DNA from: Granulosicoccus sp047634635
GTDB lineage: Bacteria > Pseudomonadota > Gammaproteobacteria > Granulosicoccales > Granulosicoccaceae
Length of the DNA: 9,441 nt
Assembly (NCBI GenBank): GCA_047634635.1
Contig: JBLIIE010000185.1
Coordinates: 1 to 9,441, forward strand
Reading direction: 5' to 3'
A program made the position numbers and the translations under genes. The notes below the pieces were generated by a model. The model made no database searches and was not told the origin of the DNA. It saw only the letters and a program-made list of their open reading frames with translations. This document shows positions 6,983 through 9,441 of the stretch, piece by piece (position 1 is the first letter of the stretch; each line of letters starts with the position of its first letter).

Positions 6983-7273
6983 CTACTTGCGCAGCGCAGC
7001 CAAGTACTCAACATATAAAAAAGCAGTCCCTACACCCAGTAACGCTGCGGCGAACAACACTATCAGAATAATGAAGATGACCTTGCGAATCTGTTTGAAC
7101 GAGACACCAACGCGGCAAAAGGGGATCAAATTGAACAACAACGCCCCGATGACGACCAGGATGCATCCGTAGGTAAAAAGCTGCATGGAGAAGGGCTGAA
7201 AAATCATCAATAACGATACAATGCAAATCGATATGATGGAGCGTTCCAGCCATTTGGCTTGAGTCGCTGTCAT
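6983..7273 (-). CDS. Small three-helix membrane protein coupled to the ABC transporter
   Basis: I do not recognise the family. The 96-residue protein has three hydrophobic segments at about residues 12-27, 31-52 and 64-87. Positive residues K7, R11, R54, K60, R63 and K64 predict a cytoplasmic N-terminus and a cytoplasmic loop between helices 2 and 3. There is no signal peptidase site and no catalytic motif. Its ATG overlaps the TGA of the ATPase gene (ATGA), so translation is coupled to the transporter. Small membrane proteins of unknown role also occur in other CUT1 operons; for example the rhizobial glycerol transporter locus encodes one (GlpU, DUF2160), but the sequence here does not resemble what I know of that family. 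A helper or stability subunit of the permease complex is the likeliest role, by context only. Confidence 0.8.
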   Translation of the reverse strand: MTATQAKWLERSIISICIVSLLMIFQPFSMQLFTYGCILVVIGALLFNLIPFCRVGVSFKQIRKVIFIILIVLFAAALLGVGTAFLYVEYLAALRK

Positions 7274-8364
7274 AGTGTGGTCACCCGCTGTTCAGAATCA
7301 GCAAAAATATGGATTGTCCCTGGCATTAATTGCGCGTGTACCATCTCGCCCTCAGTCAGTGGGATCTTCCAGTCTGTAACGATCCTGAGATCCCGTTGAC
7401 CGTCTTTAAGATGCGCTAGTGTTTCAGCACCCATGGGTTCGATGAGGTCAATGGGCAGGGAAATACTGTCAGGCGTTGCTTCACTTAGCAGCTTTAAATT
7501 GCGTGGGCGAATACCGAGTGTCACCTTGCTGCCTTCATGGATGCCGGTGAAGCTATCGTTAAGTGTGATGCTGATGCTCTGATGTTGATTGATCATAAAC
7601 TTACCCATACCGTTATTCGCAATTCCTGTGAACGTTGTGGTGAGCAAGTTCATCTGTGGTGTGCCAATAAAACCTGCAACAAACAGATTGGCTGGGCGAG
7701 AAAAGACGTTGTGAGGGGTGTCTACCTGTTCTATTCGCCCGTTGCGCATGACTGCGATTCTATCTGCCATCGTTAGGGCTTCCAGCTGATCGTGTGTAAC
7801 AATCACGGTAGGTTTGGATAGTCCTTGAAGGACTTGTTTAATCTCACCACGCATTTCTTCCCTGAGTTGAACATCAAGGCGTGAGAGAGGCTCATCAAAC
7901 AGAAAGCACGTTGGGTTGCGAATAATTGAACGACCCACTGCAACCCGCTGTTTTTCTCCTTCTGCAAGTTGCCCGGGTGTTCGATCTAGGATGCTGTCAA
8001 GTTGCAGAACGCGCGATGTTTCTAGTACTTTGGCTTGAATCTGAGCGCGCGTTAAACCTTCAGCGTGAAGAGGAAACGCTAGATTCTCAGCTACAGATAA
8101 ACTGGGATAAAGTGCGTAAAACTGGAAACTCATTGCAACATTGCGCTCACGGGCTGCCAGATTGTTGACCTGTTTTCCGCCAATCGATATTTCCCCGCTA
8201 TCTGTTGCTTCAAGGCCGGCAATCATGCGTAGTGTGGTGGTCTTGCCGCATCCAGAAGGGCCCAACAAACAAAGTACTTCACCATCGTTGATGCTCAGAT
8301 CAATGGCGTCGACAGCGGTCAGATCGCCATATCTCTTGGTGGCAGATGTGATCTCAATGCTCAT
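7270..8364 (-). CDS. Sugar ABC transporter ATP-binding protein, MalK/UgpC-like
   Basis: This 364-residue protein has an N-terminal nucleotide-binding domain and a C-terminal TOBE-type regulatory domain (from about residue 235), as in MalK and UgpC of the CUT1 class. Visible motifs are Walker A GPSGCGKTT (35-43), Q-loop Gln81 in SFQFYALYP, Walker B CFLFDEP (153-159), D-loop SRLD (161-164) and H-loop His191 in VTHDQ. The ABC signature is unusual: LAEGE (133-137) where LSGGQ is normal, so the conserved Ser and first Gly are replaced while the second Gly stays. It should power sugar import by a dimer on the cytoplasmic face. Its start overlaps the permease stop (ATGA) and its stop overlaps the small membrane protein start. 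Length and remaining motifs are normal, so I expect it to work. Confidence 0.95.
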   Translation of the reverse strand: MSIEITSATKRYGDLTAVDAIDLSINDGEVLCLLGPSGCGKTTTLRMIAGLEATDSGEISIGGKQVNNLAARERNVAMSFQFYALYPSLSVAENLAFPLHAEGLTRAQIQAKVLETSRVLQLDSILDRTPGQLAEGEKQRVAVGRSIIRNPTCFLFDEPLSRLDVQLREEMRGEIKQVLQGLSKPTVIVTHDQLEALTMADRIAVMRNGRIEQVDTPHNVFSRPANLFVAGFIGTPQMNLLTTTFTGIANNGMGKFMINQHQSISITLNDSFTGIHEGSKVTLGIRPRNLKLLSEATPDSISLPIDLIEPMGAETLAHLKDGQRDLRIVTDWKIPLTEGEMVHAQLMPGTIHIFADSEQRVTTL

Positions 8365-9227
8365 TTTTTTACAGTCCCAAACGTTACGCCTCGCAGTAGC
8401 TGGTTCTGCAGCAGGAAGGTCACAATACAGATGGGAATTAGAAACAAGGTGACTATAGCGGCAAGTAATCCATAATCGACGCCTACACTACCACCCAGTG
8501 TTCGGGCCATAGCCACTGGCACGGTACGAGTGTCAACACCGGTTAGTAACAATGCGAAAAGAAATTCGTTCCAGGTCAAGATCATGCCGAATACAAATGT
8601 AGCCGCAAGGCCTGCATAAATTTGTGGTAAGCACATGCCGAAGAATACTCGCCAATCAGTGGATCCATCCATGCGTGCCGCATCTTCAATCTCAGGGTTC
8701 AGTTCATCAAAAAATGATTTCACCAGCCAAATTGAAAAGGGGATGTTGAAGGCTGTGTAGAGAAGGAGGATGCCCCAATAACTTCCTGCTAGTCCTGTTA
8801 GACGAAACATCAGGAAGATGGGAATGATCACCACGATAGGCGGCATCATACGAGTAGTGAGAATAATGAACAGGTAGGTGTCATTGCCTTTCAAGGGATG
8901 TCGTGAGAATGCGTACGCAGCAAGTGTTCCTATGATTATTGCTAGCAACACAGCTGATCCAGCGATGAATATGGAATTAAAAAAGTACAGGATGAAATTA
9001 GTCGCCTCGCTAGTATTTGAGCTGATGGAATCTCTAAAGAAAACGCTCCGAAAGTTATCGAGCGTTGGTGTGAAAAAGAGCTTCGGTGGTATCTCCAACG
9101 CATCGGTTCGAGTTTTGAATGCGGTGAGAATGATCCATAACACTGGAAAGAAATAGATGAATCCAACAATACCAGCTACGGCAGTTTGCCCCCATCCGGC
9201 TTTACCGATTTCGCGCTGCTTAGCCAT
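8361..9227 (-). CDS. Sugar ABC transporter permease, MalG-like
   Basis: This complete 288-residue inner-membrane permease of the CUT1 class has six predicted helices, the first at about residues 17-36. The cytoplasmic EAA loop that docks on the ATPase is clear at 181-201: EDAARMDGSTDWRVFFG followed by CLP. TTRMMPPIVVIIPIF (124-138) before it and TWNEFLFALLL (218-228) after it are typical of MalG-type proteins. It would form the heterodimeric pore with the partner permease upstream. The start ATG shares one base with the stop of that gene (TAATG), and its TGA overlaps the ATPase start, so all transporter genes are translationally linked. The substrate cannot be read from the permease; a small sugar or polyol is likely from the enzymes downstream. 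Confidence 0.95.
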   Translation of the reverse strand: MAKQREIGKAGWGQTAVAGIVGFIYFFPVLWIILTAFKTRTDALEIPPKLFFTPTLDNFRSVFFRDSISSNTSEATNFILYFFNSIFIAGSAVLLAIIIGTLAAYAFSRHPLKGNDTYLFIILTTRMMPPIVVIIPIFLMFRLTGLAGSYWGILLLYTAFNIPFSIWLVKSFFDELNPEIEDAARMDGSTDWRVFFGMCLPQIYAGLAATFVFGMILTWNEFLFALLLTGVDTRTVPVAMARTLGGSVGVDYGLLAAIVTLFLIPICIVTFLLQNQLLRGVTFGTVKK

Positions 9228-9441
9228 TAGAGAGTTTCCTCATTGGCACGTCGATTGACGGAATAAAGATATAAATTAGTCAGAACTATCACGATAAATA
9301 GAATGATGTAGGCTAGTGCGCCAGCGCGGCTCGTGCGAAAATTCTGGAATGCCATTCGATATATATTCACTGCGATGGATTCAGTTGAAGAGCCAGGCCC
9401 GCCTTCGGTGATGATGTAAATGATGTCAAATATCTTGAAGG
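9227..9441 (-). CDS. Sugar ABC transporter permease, MalF-like (3' end only)
   Basis: Only the last 70 codons are inside the window; the gene continues past the right edge. The visible part reads FKIFDIIYIITEGGPGSSTE and then a final membrane helix around YIILFIVIVLTNLYLY before a short charged tail ending NEETL. The DIIYxxTxGGPGxxT pattern is diagnostic of the C-terminal region of MalF/UgpA-type CUT1 permeases. The TAA stop (9229-9227) overlaps the ATG of the MalG-like gene by one base. The EAA loop lies outside the window. The solute-binding protein gene is expected further upstream, as nothing in this window encodes one. Confidence 0.9.
   Translation of the reverse strand, partial: FKIFDIIYIITEGGPGSSTESIAVNIYRMAFQNFRTSRAGALAYIILFIVIVLTNLYLYSVNRRANEETL

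Overview
The window looks like accessory sugar-catabolism DNA from a mesophilic Proteobacterium. The evidence is the CUT1-type sugar ABC transporter genes, the tight overlapping operon, plain Shine-Dalgarno sites and a roughly balanced base composition judged by eye. An alpha- or gammaproteobacterium would fit; the sequence does not decide further.

Layout. Positions 1-1507 hold no intact gene. Both strands are broken by stops, and a few coding-like patches suggest decayed genes. Positions 1508-2245 (+) are an intact short-chain dehydrogenase/reductase (SDR). Just after it, near 2255, lies what looks like the decayed 5' end of an amidohydrolase-2 (sugar lactonase-like) gene. Everything from 9441 back to about 2549 is on the minus strand and reads as one catabolic locus: a sugar ABC permease (MalF-like, 3' end only), a second permease (MalG-like), an ATP-binding protein (MalK/UgpC-like), a 96-residue three-helix membrane protein, a 0.2 kb gap with promoter- and operator-like sequence, a D-tagatose 3-epimerase-family isomerase, a PfkB sugar kinase, DhaK, DhaL, and a DJ-1/PfpI gene that is broken by a frameshift near its 3' end.

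How the genes may work together (inference). The ABC system imports a sugar or polyol. Its binding-protein gene is not in the window and probably lies beyond the right edge. The TIM-barrel enzyme isomerises or epimerises the substrate to a ketose. The DhaK/DhaL pair phosphorylates a short or branched ketose such as dihydroxyacetone, a tetrulose or apulose, and PfkB provides a second kinase. DJ-1/PfpI would have been an accessory enzyme and is now probably dead. No aldolase, transketolase or DhaM is present, so the pathway is incomplete here and its substrate cannot be named. The convergent SDR plus lactonase relic looks like the remnant of a separate oxidative sugar pathway.
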